A DNA stretch of 64,000 nt from Cyprinodon diabolis. Lineage: Eukaryota > Chordata > Actinopteri > Cyprinodontiformes > Cyprinodontidae. The notes under the pieces were generated by a model that was given only the letters and a program-made list of their open reading frames with translations, had not been told where the DNA came from and searched no databases. The position numbers and the translations under genes are program-made. The stretch lies in assembly GCA_030533445.1 (NCBI GenBank), contig CM060065.1, positions 52,114,964-52,178,963 of the forward strand. The letters run 5' to 3'. Shown here piece after piece: positions 1-11,321 of the stretch (positions are counted from its first letter, which is position 1; every line of letters begins with the position of its first letter).

Positions 1-249
1 TCCACAGCGTGCCCACCACGGCGTACGTCAGGATGGATCCCAGGTTGTCGAAGAAGAGCCGAGCCGGCATGAAGTAGCCGGCGTCCCCAACGATGGTCGG
101 CAGCAGGAAGAGGAAGAAGAGGGAGGGGTCCAGCTGGTACAGCTGCTTCTTACTGGCTATGAGGACCACCCCGCCCAGAACCAGACCCAGCAGGATCAGC
201 ATGCAGCTTTCTGGCACCACAGTTGTGAACCGCTGGGAGAAGTGGAACA
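1..249 (-). CDS. slc9a5: slc9a5 exon 2 (partial), Na+/H+ exchanger NHE5
   Basis: Plasma-membrane Na+/H+ antiporter. The minus strand reads from an AG acceptor at 250-251 into [14 protein letters not shown], then a hydrophobic helix ([10 protein letters not shown]), then [34 protein letters not shown] and [11 protein letters not shown] at the window edge. This is the first part of the NHE membrane domain; the series YQL(E/D)P, RLFFDNLG and [11 protein letters not shown] is closest to what I remember of human NHE5. The phase joins exon 1 (one base of the codon in exon 1, two here). The usual P-P-I-V-L-D stretch reads P-T-I-V-G-D here. The exon and the rest of the gene continue off the left edge. 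Naming as NHE5 rather than NHE3 or NHE2 leans on the neighbouring fhod1. Confidence 0.88.
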
Positions 250-567
250 CTGCAGGACAAGAAACCTCAGTGAGACACAGATTTATCCTTCAAGGACCAA
301 CATCAGCTTGTAGTGGATGAGAGGATGATTCCCTGGTCAGCAGAAGTTCCTCTATAACAGAGGTTTACGGATTCATTTTGTTTCCAAATTTGACCTTTTT
401 TCAAATGTACATTTTTTACAGTTTTTACAGATTACATATTTCCAGATCGCCTTCTTTTTTACAAATCGGATTCTTTCCAAACTGCATTTTTCATATCACA
501 TATTGTTCACTTTTGGAAGTGGAATTCGTTTAGTGAAGAAGGAAGATTAATTTCTATTTGTCTGCAC

Positions 568-1168
568 CAGAGATGGGAAGTAACGAAGTACAAATACTTC
601 GTTACTGTACTCAAGTAGGTTTTTCTGATATTTTTACTTTACTACTTATTTTTATGGTGACTTTTTACTTCTACTCCTTACATTTTTACACAAATATCTG
701 TACTTTCTACTCCTTACATTTTAAAAAATTGGCTCGTTACTTTAGTTTTGAATCATTTCAATGGAGTTACCGTTATTATTTTTCACGTCATCAATACCAA
801 ATTCTCTACGTTGCATTTGACGCACCACTACAAGATGAATCGACAGATTCGGCGGTATTCGTTGGCGGCAAATCATTGCAGCTTGGTGGCGGTGGCGTTA
901 GCATAGTAGCATGGACGACGAGATGATTGAAAATGAACACAACGGAGATCTAGTCCTATTGGCAGACATCCATTTAAAATGTAGGCAACGGCATGAAAAA
1001 AGTGGTTTCTACTTTTACTTTTATACTTTAAGTAAATTTACAAGCCTGTACTTTGTTACTTTTACTTGAGTAAAGAAGTTTAATCAGTACTTCCACTTTT
1101 TACCAGAGTATTTTTAAGTATTTGTACTTTTACTCAAGTACGGAAAGTGAGTACTTTTGCCATCTCTG
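568..1168. mobile_element. hAT-type MITE (family B), complete
   Basis: 601 bp non-autonomous element. Ends are CAGAGATGGGAAGTAACG and (reverse) CAGAGATGGCAAAAGTACTC, with many copies of the TACTTxxGTTAC / AGTAACGAAGTA motif near both ends. It is flanked by an exact 8-bp duplication, GTCTGCAC (560-567 and 1169-1176), typical of hAT insertion. A 122-codon open frame inside is chance. Relatives are at 10097-10819 and, split, at 34954-42555. Confidence 0.85.
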
Positions 1169-1843
1169 GTCTGCACGGACGTTAGCAACACTGAGCTTGA
1201 AGTGAAGGAAATTCTATCCTAAAACCACAGATTGAAAAGAAAGGAAATTTGTAAAACTCAATCTAAAAGAGAATTAAAAGAAAAAATAAAACCAGAGAAA
1301 ACGTCAAAGTTGCTCTTAGAACTTAGCTTTGATTAAGAACTTTTTCAAAGTGTCATTTACAAAACATCTTCGTTGTTCGCAACAATAATGGTACAAAGTT
1401 CACTCCATAAAACCAAAGAGCTCCACATGAGCTCAGGCTCTAGATGTTAGCAGATTAAAGGTCAAAGGTCATGACCTCAACCAGTCTGACTGCTTGGGAG
1501 CGCTGAGGGAGAAAATGTCTCCTCTCTGGAACCAAGATAGCAGCGGGACAGTGGCTGGAAACACTGAAGGACAGACCTGTGGGACAATGTCCTCTGGAAA
1601 GAGGAGACAGTTGGACCATGATGGACAGATGTTTGGAGGAAACCAGCTGCAGACCAGTGATCCATGGAGATGGAAAAAGGACAACATGGAGGATGGACTT
1701 CTTTTTAAAGTTAATTAATTGACCTTCCAGCCTTCAGTTCTCTCATTTCTGACCCTTTCTCTGTTTTTAGTGAATAGAAATCTATTGTTCATAGATTGCA
1801 ATTCTATGAAAATGCAGAGTCTTTGTCTCTGATTGGCTAATGA

Positions 1844-2664
1844 TGTCAGGAATCCAGTTTGTGTGGTCTGTTTTTGTGTTTCCTTTCCTCCTCCACCAGG
1901 TGGTGCCCCGTCCTCATTGGGTCTCCCTGCACACCTGCAGCTCATTGCCTCATTACCTGTGGAGCGCTCTTAAGCTGCTGACTGCCACTACCTCGATGCC
2001 AGAGTGTTTGCCAATACAGGGCACTCTAGCCATGCTTAGTTTAGCAGAGTCTAACCTGAGTTTTTGTCAACCTGAGTCTTAACTTTGTTTTTGTTTTTTG
2101 TCTTTGCCTCTCGGCAGGAAGTCGTCCTGCAAACTGGATTTTTTTCAGACCTTCTCTCTCTGGAAGGATCAACTGAGCTTCTAACTGAGCCGGGGTTCCA
2201 AACAGGAGGTTTGGATCCACTTTCCCCAAGAATTCGTTTGAGCTTCACACTGAGGAAAGGTTTCATGTGCACCACAGCCCGTTCAAGTACCGCAGGAAAT
2301 CTGAGTGGCAGTCAGCTTCTCCGTTCACCCAGGTACAACCACAGTCTGAGTAAACCCCGTCCACCCAACACCAAACAAGACAATTACTGGAACATTCCAC
2401 ACAGACTGGATTCCATAAAGGACACCTTTTTCTGGAGAAGTGAGTCTGCAACCTATTCCTCCAATTCAAGCCAGATAATCTAATTTCCCACTGAGCCTGA
2501 ACTAACCGCAGTGTCTTGTCCTCACCTTCCAGTTCTGGTTTGACAGTGTTCGGAGCAGCACTGGATTCATCACATTATTCTAAAATAAACCTGTTTAAAC
2601 TTTTCCCTGGTCTCTCTGTTTGGTCTTCTGCAATTTGGGTCAAACCTTTAATGAAATCATGACA
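1844..2664 (+). mobile_element. Solo LTR, Ty3/gypsy-like
   Basis: Starts TGTCAGGAATCC and ends TCATGACA, so it has TG...CA ends with an inverted TGTCA/TGACA. An AATAAA polyadenylation signal lies at 2584-2589 near the 3' end. A perfect 5-bp duplication, AATGA, flanks it (1839-1843, 2665-2669). No internal retroelement genes are present. A related LTR in the opposite orientation is at 12301-13052. The 132-codon frame within it is a property of the LTR, not a gene. Confidence 0.8.
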
Positions 2665-3780
2665 AATGAGTCAAATGAACGCAGTCCTTATTGGCTGAGC
2701 TACTCAGGTAGAGATACTATGATGACATAGAGCTCCCGTGAAGGACACCATCTTTTTGTTTGACAGGAGGAATGTGTGTGTTTGTATGTCTGTGTGTCCC
2801 TGAGCCCAATCAGAGCCAGACATGTGATTCTGGTTCTGCTGTGAGTCACGGATCCGCAGGACGACAACGCGCTGCCTGATAACAGCCTGACCTCAGAGCT
2901 GCTCCGACTCAGGAAGGTCATTCAGCTTCTCCTCCTGAGCTCAAACTCAGCCGCTGGTTCCTCCTCACCGCAGCGCCTCATGTAACCATCCGCTGAAAGT
3001 AGTCCCCAGACACCTTCCTGCACCGTCTGCAACAAGTGCAGCTGTGGATATTATTTATTGTAGCCTGCCTGTTGTTTCCAGGCTGAGTTAAAGCATCTCT
3101 GCATGTTCAGCCCTCATCGCCCTCATGGTAATAAATCTAAAAGTTCAGATTTTAAACCTGGAGCCTTCTAGAGAAGCTGCCCTGGAAGGTTTCAGAGGAG
3201 ACATTTGGGACTACTTTAGATGGCGGATGAATCTGCAGAGTGAGCAGGGGAGGGCAGACCGTGATTTAAGGCGGCAGAGTCTGTGTTTGGATTCCTGTCT
3301 GGGCTTCATGTGGAGCAGCTGAACGTCCTCAGTGTTTCTGTCCTTGCCTGTTCGTCTGCTGTGTGGGAGTCAGCGTGTCCGTCCCTCTGTCCGTCCCTCT
3401 GTCCTTCCTGCTTCATGTGAAGCCCTAAAGAGTCTCCACACCTTTTTAATTTTAGAGTCAGAGAGGACAGATGTCTTCCCCCTCCTTAAATCAGAAATCA
3501 ATAGACTCATTTCCCTCCTTGTCTTATTTTCCCAGACAAACAGAGTCAGACTGAAATCTGTCAGACTGTTAATATCAATCCTCTGATCAGCTCATCTTTC
3601 CCTGTTTTCCTTCTGTGATCCAGACGCTCCTGGAATAATTCAAAGGGTTCTGGATCAACAGTCCTCCAGTCTCCCTGAAGGATTGATTTAGTTTTTTTCC
3701 TCTCATTCTGCTTTTTCTCCCTTCCTTCCTGCCTACAGTCCAACGGCGTCGGCTGAAGACATTTAACTGGAATCATTTAG

Positions 3781-4170
3781 GTCAGAGGTCACCAATTAAA
3801 AATCAGAGGGGTACGAATAAAGAAAATCATCAACCAGTAAATGTCCAGAGATTCTTTAAACATAATTTAAAACTGAAATAAAATGAGTTTTTTTAAGCAT
3901 CCATGTTTTACAATAACTTTAAATTAAAAAAAAGAAAATTTTTCCATTTTAAAATCTAAACTGTTTTTTTTTTTTAATAGAGAACAACAATCGTTAAGTT
4001 TGGTTTATAGATAATTTCCTGATTCCCATATTTTCTCAAACCCCTGAACTGAGCGTTTGTTATTTTCTTTCTTTTTTCCGTCTTAATGTTGGCAGTGGGC
4101 TTTAGGCTGCCCTGCAAGGCTTTAAACCTGGGTTTAACCGGAGACTAAGCCATTCTCAAGCACAGATCAA
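3781..4170. repeat. Diverged hAT-derived repeat, copy 1
   Basis: About 390 bp closely matching 48765-49140, sharing for example GAGAACAACAATCGTT, TTTCCTGATTCCCATA and GGCTTTAAACCTGGGTTT. The second copy continues into a hAT transposase remnant, so this one is most simply a fragment of the same element. Ends and target duplication are not visible. Confidence 0.6.
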
Positions 4171-5368
4171 GCACCTCGCTCTGCTAGCTGCTCCATCTTC
4201 ACCAGTCGTTTTCCACAATGGCGGTCAGACAAACAAAACAAGCCGGTAAGGAACCAAACAGGAAATACGCATAGAGCAGAGCGGATGTAGACTGACCAAT
4301 CTTAGGCCTCCTGTCTGCGCTCAGGATGCAGGCGGTGCCAAAGTGAGCGGTCCAGGCCAACATATAATGAGTTATCCAATCTGGTTTAATAAAAGCAAGT
4401 TTTATTGTCTCCAGATGCTGATCTCAGGAAAAAAAAAGTGTTTACAACCTTTTAAACTATTCTGAACAGGAAAGCATCATCAAAAAAACGAGAGAATCAT
4501 GAACACCATGAGCCGCACACACAACAGACCCAACAGTAATCAGATCAGTTAGTGAAGGCAGACCTGGAGACCAGAGCTGCAGCTGCAGCAGGCGGCCTCC
4601 CTTTGTTGTTCTCCCTCCTTCATTATGCAGACCACATGATGCTTTTTTACCAATATTAAACAGCTTTTTCTCTTCTCAGTTCACTGATTGCATTTTAACT
4701 GCATTTCAGGTCTTTATATTGCTTATTCAAGAAACTGAAAATAAGAAATAATTGATATTTGATGGGTTTTTTCCATATCTAGTCTGCTCAGCTGCTCCTT
4801 AAACCTCCTCTCTCCTCCCGCTGCTGCTGCAGACCTTCTAAATGAAGACATTTCTCCAGGTGGAAGGAGGGAGGAACCCAGAGGAGCCTTTGGCCTGGCG
4901 CTCATAAAGCAAAGCAAACTTCCTGTCAGCCACCTGTCAGTGCTCCACATGATGAGGATGATGATGATGCTCCGACAGTCTGCCTGCTTCAAACCTTCAT
5001 TAACGGCTGTGAGGAAGCAGCAACCGTGAGCTCAGCCCTCTGGAGATGCTTTCATGCCAACATTGAAGCTCAACTGAAGCTCAGCTGATCAAAAATGTCA
5101 CTTTTGTTCAAGAAATTTAGTCTGCTGGTTTATTTCAGCTACAAACTAAACGGAGGCCAGAGGAGCAGAAACTAATTAAAAGAACAACAGAAACAGAAAC
5201 AGGGCAAGAGAGCATCGTTAATGAAATTAAGTGAGCCACAAAGTCAAGGCTGTAGATCCGAATCTAATAGATGAAAATGATCCTATTTTAAAATAGCCAG
5301 AGCTTAAACTGACTTTCATTTCTAAAATATCATCATAAATGTCATCATAACACATTCATTTAGCATTA
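4171..5368. other. Intronic sequence, nothing recognised
   Basis: Part of slc9a5 intron 1. No open frame with gene-like content and no clear terminal repeats. Mixed AT-rich and moderately GC-rich sequence. Confidence 0.5.
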
Positions 5369-5859
5369 CACTGCTAAAAATGATCTAAAAGAGGAAACGT
5401 TTCTTAAAACCACATTATTTGTGTTACCCTTAATTTGAGCTAGTAAAGGAATATGCTTCCCCGTATAATAAGAGAATATGTACATAAAATATATGTATTG
5501 TAGGGATGCACGATATAATCGGCCCCCTGTCGGTATCGGACTTTAAACTGAATATCGGACATCGGCCACCCCACCGATATTTAACCCGATATTTGATCAG
5601 CTTCTAAAGTCTAAAAAAATAAAAATACTACTTCTTCTTCTTCCTCAAAAACTTCTTTTTTACAGACTTAAAAACTTCTAAAGACGAGGGAAAAAATATT
5701 GATCCATTAAAATATCCCAATATCTTCATATGCTGATATATTGCCATTTAAAAACACCATATCAATCTCTTTACTAATGAAATATTGCTATATGTCATCG
5801 TTATGCTACGAAATCCCCCGAAAATTCACCAAATGTTGCCATATTTTTATATGTTGATA

Positions 5860-7107
5860 CACTATATTGCCAAAAGTATTTGCTCACCCATCCAAATTAT
5901 TGGAATCAGGTGTTCCAATCACTTCCATGGCCACAGGTGTATAAATTCAAGCACCTAGGCATGCAGACTGTTTTTACAAACATTTGTGAAAGAATGGGTC
6001 GCTCTCAGGAGCTCAGTGAATTCCAGCGTGGAACTGTGATAGGATGCCACCTGTGCAACAAATCCAGTCGTGAAATTTCCTCGCTCCTAAATATTCCACA
6101 GTCAACTGTCAGCTGTATTATAAGAAAATGGAAGTGTTTGGGAACGACAGCAACTCAGCCACGAAGTGGTAGGCCACGTAAACTGACGGAGCGGGGTCAG
6201 CGGATGCTGAAGCGCATAGTGCGAAGAGGTCGCCAACTTTCTGCAGAGTCAATCACTACAGACCTCCAAACTTCATGTGGCCTTCAGATTAGCTCAAGAA
6301 CAGTGCGCAGAGAGCTTCATGGAATGGGTTTCCATGGTCGAGCAGCTGCATCCAAGCCATACATAACCAAGTGCAATGCAAAGCGTCGGATGCGGTGGTG
6401 TAAAGCACGCCGCCACTGGACTCTAGAGCAGTGGAGACGCGTTCTCTGGAGTGACGAATCGCGCTTCTCCATCTGGCAATCTGATGGACGGGTCTGGGTT
6501 TGGCGGTTGCCAGGAGAACGGTACTTGTCTGACTGCATTGTGCCAAGTGTAAAGTTTGGTGGAGGGGGGATTATGGTGTGGGGTTGTTTTTCAGGAGCTG
6601 GGCTTGGCCCCTTAGTTCCAGTGAAAGGAACTCTGAATGCTTCAGCATACCAAGACATTTTGGACAATTCCATGCTCCCAACTTTGTGGGAACAGTTTGG
6701 AGCTGGCCCCTTCCTCTTCCAACATGACTGTGCACCAGTGCACAAAGCAAGGTCCATAAAGACATGGATGACAGAGTCTGGTGTGGATGAACTTGACTGG
6801 CCTGCACAGAGTCCTGACCTCAACCCGATAGAACACCTTTGGGATGAATTAGAGCGGAGACTGAGAGCCAGGCCTTCTCGTCCAACATCAGTGTGCGACC
6901 TCACAAATGCGCTTCTGGAAGAATGGTCAAAAATTCCCATAAACACACTCCTAAACCTTGTGGACAGCCTTCCCAGAAGAGTTGAAGCTGTTCTAGCTGC
7001 AAAGGGTGGACCGACGTCATATTGAACCCTATGGATTAGGAACGGGATGTCACTTAAGCTCATATGTGAGTCAAGGCAGGTGAGCAAATACTTTTGGCAA
7101 TATAGTG
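5860..7107 (+). mobile_element. Full-length Tc1-like transposon, copy 1
   Basis: 1248 bp between TA duplications (5858-5859, 7108-7109). Terminal inverted repeats begin CACTATATTGCCAAAAGTAT and are about 29 bp. It carries one intact transposase gene. Copy 2 at 58095-59342 is exactly the same length in the opposite orientation. Confidence 0.95.
5994..7025 (+). CDS. Tc1-like transposase, intact (DD34E), copy 1
   Basis: Cut-and-paste transposase, 343 residues from the ATG at 5994. The frame is open upstream to 5880, but that part overlaps the terminal repeat, and 343 is the usual Tc1 length. N-terminal paired-type DNA-binding domain: first helix-turn-helix around residues 5-50 ([30 protein letters not shown]), a GRPR motif at 59-62, then a second helix-turn-helix to about 125. 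Catalytic triad: D154 in WSDESRF, D245 in FQHDCAPVH and E280 in [13 protein letters not shown], with 34 residues between the last two. A glycine-rich GGGGIMVWG lies between. No stop or frameshift. Identical from M1 to the copy at 58177-59208. Confidence 0.95.
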   Translation: MGRSQELSEFQRGTVIGCHLCNKSSREISSLLNIPQSTVSCIIRKWKCLGTTATQPRSGRPRKLTERGQRMLKRIVRRGRQLSAESITTDLQTSCGLQISSRTVRRELHGMGFHGRAAASKPYITKCNAKRRMRWCKARRHWTLEQWRRVLWSDESRFSIWQSDGRVWVWRLPGERYLSDCIVPSVKFGGGGIMVWGCFSGAGLGPLVPVKGTLNASAYQDILDNSMLPTLWEQFGAGPFLFQHDCAPVHKARSIKTWMTESGVDELDWPAQSPDLNPIEHLWDELERRLRARPSRPTSVCDLTNALLEEWSKIPINTLLNLVDSLPRRVEAVLAAKGGPTSY

Positions 7108-7803
7108 TATATTGACGCGGTATCGATCTATTTTACTAACAAAATCTCACAAGAATTTGCAAAATATCACGAGGATTTGTAACAGAACGATGAAATTTCA
7201 CAAGAATTTGAAAGTAAAATAGATCGATACCGCGTTTTTAAAAATCAATTTGATATCAGCATATGAAAATATATTTGAGTATATTATTTTTCAAAGTGTC
7301 AGAAATGGATAACAAAACTGCTATTTTCAATGACTACTTATTTTTGTCCAGCTTTAACATCGGTATCGATATCGGTTATCGGCTACATGAGTTTTAAAAT
7401 ATCGGCATATCGGATATCGGCCAAAATCCCAATATCGTTCATCCCTAATGTATTGAATATGAATATGTATATGAAATAAGATAATGGAGCTTTTTTCTTA
7501 TTTTAAATATAAATCATCCTAAAAAATTGGCAATATGTTTTACCTGCAATCTCAAATAAAGGGAAAATACACTTCATTCAGGAATAAACTGACTTACTTT
7601 ACAAAGTCTTTATTTTTTCGCAGTCTATGAGGATCATTCATTGGTTGATCAAGCTGAAAAGTTGCATGAGCAATTATTTATATGTCTATAGACATATCAA
7701 GCCCTGAACTAATTGTTGTTTCTGATATAAAGGTGTTTAAACTGAGTCTAAAAGTGTCGAGCAGTAATCCTGGTTTTATATTTGAAGGGACGCAGACCCA
7801 GGA

Positions 7804-8078
7804 GTACGGAAGAGGATTAGGGCCACTAAAAAAAAAAAAAAGTTAATTTTATTTCAGTTTAACATGGGAAAAAATTCTGACTTTTTTCTCAGAATTCTGA
7901 CTTTTTTCTCAGAATTCTGACGGAATTCTGACGATAAAAAAGTCAGAATTCTAAGAAAAAAGTCAGAATTCTGAGAAAAAAGTCAGAATTCTGACTTTTT
8001 TCCCATACTAAACTGAAATAAAATTTAAAAATCAGTTAACTTTTTTTTTTTTCCACCAGCCCTAATCCTCTTCCATAC
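7804..8078. repeat. Fold-back (palindromic) element
   Basis: Inverted arms of over 100 bp. The left begins GTACGGAAGAGGATTAGGGC; the right ends GCCCTAATCCTCTTCCATAC. Next inside are poly-A/poly-T and TTTATTTCAGTTTA/TAAACTGAAATAAA, then a tandem motif GAATTCTGACTTTTTTCTCA pointing in opposite senses either side of the centre near 7925. Possible TA duplication at the ends (mariner-type MITE), not certain. Confidence 0.75.
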
Positions 8079-8519
8079 AGGAGAGTCTGTTGATGAAATG
8101 AAAGTAACTTATGGTGATGATGCTCCATCAGAGGACCTTATACAAGGTTTCAAGTTTCCCGTGGTGCCGCATCCTTTCAAATACAAAAACCAGACAACTA
8201 CTCGAACCTCAACAGGCTGTTTCAGACCCGACTCCGTTCAAACTCCTGGAAATAAAAATAAAAATACCTCAGAGCTGCAATTTGCCACTTAATCTATAGA
8301 GGTATAAATAATAACGCGTGCAATATTTCAGCTAAATCAACCCATTAGAAGTGGGTACAGCCGTAACTTTCCCAGGTTCAGACTGGGAACGGTTTTCGGC
8401 CCTGGCATTAGATGCAAAACCCCATCATGCACTGCAACATATATTCACCAAATATAAGAGAAACATCGTAGTTTGGTTTAAAGAAAGCATTTTAGTTTAT
8501 AATAATTTTATTTTTCAGT

Positions 8520-8775
8520 ACTTTTCAGTACTCTGCCCCCACAGCATGGAACAATCTTCAGAAAAACTGGAAGCTGAAGGATTTGATTCCAATCGGACAT
8601 TTTAAACGATTGCTCAAAGGTTTGGAAATGAGATCTATGTTTTGTAAAAGTTTTATGAATTTCTAATTATAGATAGATGTAATTGTAAACTGCCGCTGTA
8701 TTGGCCAGGACTCACTTGAAATAGAGATTGTTCATCTCAATGGGACTTTTCCTGGTTAAATAAAAGGAGAGAAAA
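8520..8775 (+). mobile_element. 5'-truncated LINE: last codons and 3' tail
   Basis: The plus frame reads SAPTAWNNLQKNWKL, then LKDLIPIGHFKRLLKG, stopping near 8665. It resembles the extreme C terminus of CR1/L2/Rex1-type LINE polyproteins (W-N-x-L-P/Q ... F+xxLK). The 3' part, TCTCAATGGGACTTTTCCTGG then TTAAATAAAAGGAG, is a common fish LINE tail. Family assignment is from memory of such tails. Confidence 0.6.
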
Positions 8776-9053
8776 AAAATTTGTTTGTTGCAAGGATTTT
8801 ACAGTTAGAAGAAATAGAAAATGACACCATATTCCAACCGTCACAAGGATGAGCATGAAGGAAGGGTTATATATACTGCATGCATCATTTAGGGAGTTGG
8901 ATCATTGGATCAGTTCACAAGCTCCTTCAGTTATTTACTGTCACAGGTAGGAGGACACTGAGATTAGGACCGGCCCATATCACAGATTACCAATCCCAGC
9001 CTGGGAGCCACCAACGTTGGCCTGGTGTGGAAATGTACACCAATAATTTCAAT

Positions 9054-9728
9054 TAGGGATGAACGATATTGGGATTTTGGCCGATATCCGATATGCCGAT
9101 ATTTTAAAACTCATTTAGCCGATAACCGATATCGATACCGATGTTAAAGCTGGACAAAAATAAGTAGTCATTGAAAATAGCAGTTTTGTTATCCATTTCT
9201 GACACTTTGAAAAATAATAAACTCAAATATATTTTCATATGCTGATTTCAAATTGATTTTTAAAAACGCGGTATCGATCTATTTTACTTTCAAAATCTCG
9301 TGAAATTTCATCGTTCTGTTACAAACTCTCGTGATATTTTGCAAATTCTTGTGAGATTTTGTTAGTAAAATAGATCGATACCGCGTCAATATATCAACAT
9401 ATAAAAATATGGCAACATTTGGTGAATTTTCGGGGGATTTCGTAGCATAACGATGACATATAGCAATATTTCATTAGTAAAAGAGATTGATATGGTGTTT
9501 TTAAATGGCAATATATCAGCATATGAAGATATTGGGATATTTTAATGGATCAATATTTTTCCCTCGTCTTTAGAAGTTTTTTAAGTCTGTTAAAAAGAAG
9601 TTTTTGAGGAAACTCAGAAACTCGGAAGCTGATCAAATATCGGGTTAAATATCGGTGGGGTGGCCGATGTCCGATATTCAGTTTTAAGGCCGATACCGAT
9701 AAGGGGCCGATTATATCGTGCATCCCTA
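9054..9728 (-). mobile_element. hAT MITE (family A), complete reference copy
   Basis: 675 bp, uninterrupted. Ends TAGGGATGAACGATAT and ATATCGTGCATCCCTA; 8-bp target duplication ATTTCAAT (9046-9053, 9729-9736) is exact. Contains an internal 22-bp perfect inverted repeat, ACGCGGTATCGATCTATTTT... at 9266-9287 and its complement at 9365-9386, separated by 77 bases that themselves pair partly. Subterminal CCGATA/GATATCGG motifs recur on both sides. Confidence 0.92.
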
Positions 9729-10096
9729 ATTTCAATACATAGAGTTTGGCTCCCAACAATATGTGGGACAATTTTCTAAATCTGATTTTGCTGCTTTTTT
9801 ATGCAGATTATCACTGAAAGGGAAAACATCCATCAATTAATCCCCATTTTTCTGGATGGATTGATGGATGAATGAAACTAAAGTTGTGTGCAGACTAGGG
9901 AGGCAATGACATATTGCTGTTGGCATCGGAATCGGCTCTTATTCATCCTTTGATGTCTAACTACCCATAAAAATAATGACATTTTGGTTCTATTGTGTTC
10001 TCAACAATAGGAGAGTGTTCAGTAAATATATGTTTGAGCTCATTTTAGGAAAATAAAAACCCTGATGAAAGCTGTAGGACCATCAGCCTTTAGCAG

Positions 10097-10819
10097 CAGT
10101 GTCAAAATTACACACATTTGTTACTTCAGTAGAAGCATAGATCCTGCAGTTTAAAACACTCTGGTAAAAGTTGAAGTATCAACCTGACCTCTCTACTCAA
10201 GTAAAAGTGAAAAAGTATGCGCTCCAAAAACTACTTAAAGTATAAAAGTATAAAGCAACCTTTAAAAAAACAGCCAGATGCCGCTATATGAACAGAAAGC
10301 TAAATTTTTCGACTATTTCTAAAAATCCTCTGAGATAGGGCCAAGGATGAGGGAGGTCTGGTTGGTCTCCGTCTCCCGATACGCTCTCGCCTGTGTCCGA
10401 CCTTTCAGACATTTTAACATCTTTTTCTGAATCCCACATCGTAGCATGGCATAGACAATTCACGTTAGCAGTTTGAAGAACACCTGCTGGCTTCTGATGG
10501 TTTACTTTAGCTAACCAATGAGTGTTTGCGTTCTATGACTCATCCAATCACACTAGTTTTCACTAGATGTGGGCGGAGCCAATGATCTGCATTGGATGGA
10601 GCACATGACGGGAAATAAATATTTAGAAACATTAAACCGAAGCCAAGAGTAACGAGTAACGATTGATTTAAAAATGTAAGGAATAGAAACTACAGATACT
10701 GGTGTGAAAATGTAATGAGTAGAAGTAGGAAGAAAAAGTAATGGAGTAAAGTATAGATACCTAAAAAGGTTACTTAAGTACAGTAACAAAGTATTAGTAC
10801 TTCGTTACCTGACACCTAT
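10097..10819. mobile_element. hAT-type MITE (family B), degenerate
   Basis: Diverged relative of 568-1168. The right end read in reverse starts AGGTGTCAGGTAACGAAGTA and the left CAGTGTCAAAATTACACAC. The interior matches the split copy around 34954-35190 (for example TAGAAGxATAxATCCT). The target duplication is no longer recognisable. Confidence 0.6.
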
Positions 10820-11321
10820 TAGAGTATGTGTACTTTCATTACAAAGTTAGTCCCTTGGAAGGGGGGGTACTTATTCTTCTATGTTTCCATCAGAGGGGCC
10901 CCTGTTGGCCCCGGGTCTAGAGGGGCCCATGGAGGGTTCCTCTCATGTTTGGCCCCCAGCAGAGGTTCAGGTAGGAACATCTCAGGTGGAGCGGGATCCA
11001 GTTTGAACCGTTTACAGACTGATGTTAAAGGTGAACCTTCAACAAGTTTATCCACATTTAATTCCAATTAAAGGATCTGATCATAAACTTCCTGTTTTTT
11101 TCTCTTTAATTAGAAAAATTAATTTCAGGAATAAATGAAACTAAAGATGTTTTTTTTTTCCATCTTTGAGATTTAATGTAATTTATCAGATTTTTCTCTT
11201 CATGCTGTTAAATATTCAGCAGTGCTGCTGGAATGGAACCAGAGGAAAAGCTATGAAACCAGTTTATGGGTCAAACTGGATCCCAGTACAGAACCGGTTC
11301 ATGCACGCGCAGCGGACTTAC

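Larger units (their letters stand above)
5501..7447 (+). mobile_element. hAT MITE (family A) carrying a Tc1 insertion
   Basis: Ends TAGGGATGCACGATAT and ATATCGTTCATCCCTA. An exact 8-bp target duplication, ATGTATTG, sits at 5493-5500 and 7448-7455. Without the Tc1 (5860-7107) and its TA copy it is about 700 bp, like the clean copy at 9054-9728. The ends are packed with GATATCGG/CCGATATC repeats. It has no coding capacity of its own. Confidence 0.9.
5369..7623. repeat. Old MITE-like repeat, split by a nested hAT MITE
   Basis: The outer segments 5369-5500 and 7456-7623 look like halves of one old repeat: left end CACTGCTAAAAATGATCT, right end running to TTTTTTCGCAGT. A related, unsplit but diverged copy is at about 26391-26673 (AAGGGTAAATACACTTCATT versus AAGGGAAAATACACTTCATT). 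It is the outermost of three nested layers. Confidence 0.5.
250..11321 (-). other. slc9a5: slc9a5 intron 1, transposon-rich
   Basis: Intron between slc9a5 exons 1 and 2: GT donor at 11320-11321 (read on minus) and AG acceptor at 250-251. It holds at least two hAT MITE families, a solo LTR, a Tc1 and a LINE tail, each listed separately. I see no coding exon in it. Stretches 250-559, 1177-1838, 2670-3780, 4171-5368, 7624-7803, 8079-8519, 8776-9045, 9737-10096 and 10820-11321 show no gene or clear repeat beyond short A/T runs. Confidence 0.7.

Noticed and set aside
558..926. 122-codon frame near the left end
   Set aside because: Lies inside a hAT MITE with clear ends and target duplication; low-complexity aromatic content.
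2085..2483. 132-codon frame
   Set aside because: Inside the solo LTR; a similar frame is in the related LTR at 12301-13052, reflecting shared LTR sequence, not a gene.
6317..7087. 256-codon minus-strand frame (and its copy at 58073-58885)
   Set aside because: Antisense shadow of the Tc1 transposase; no independent family.
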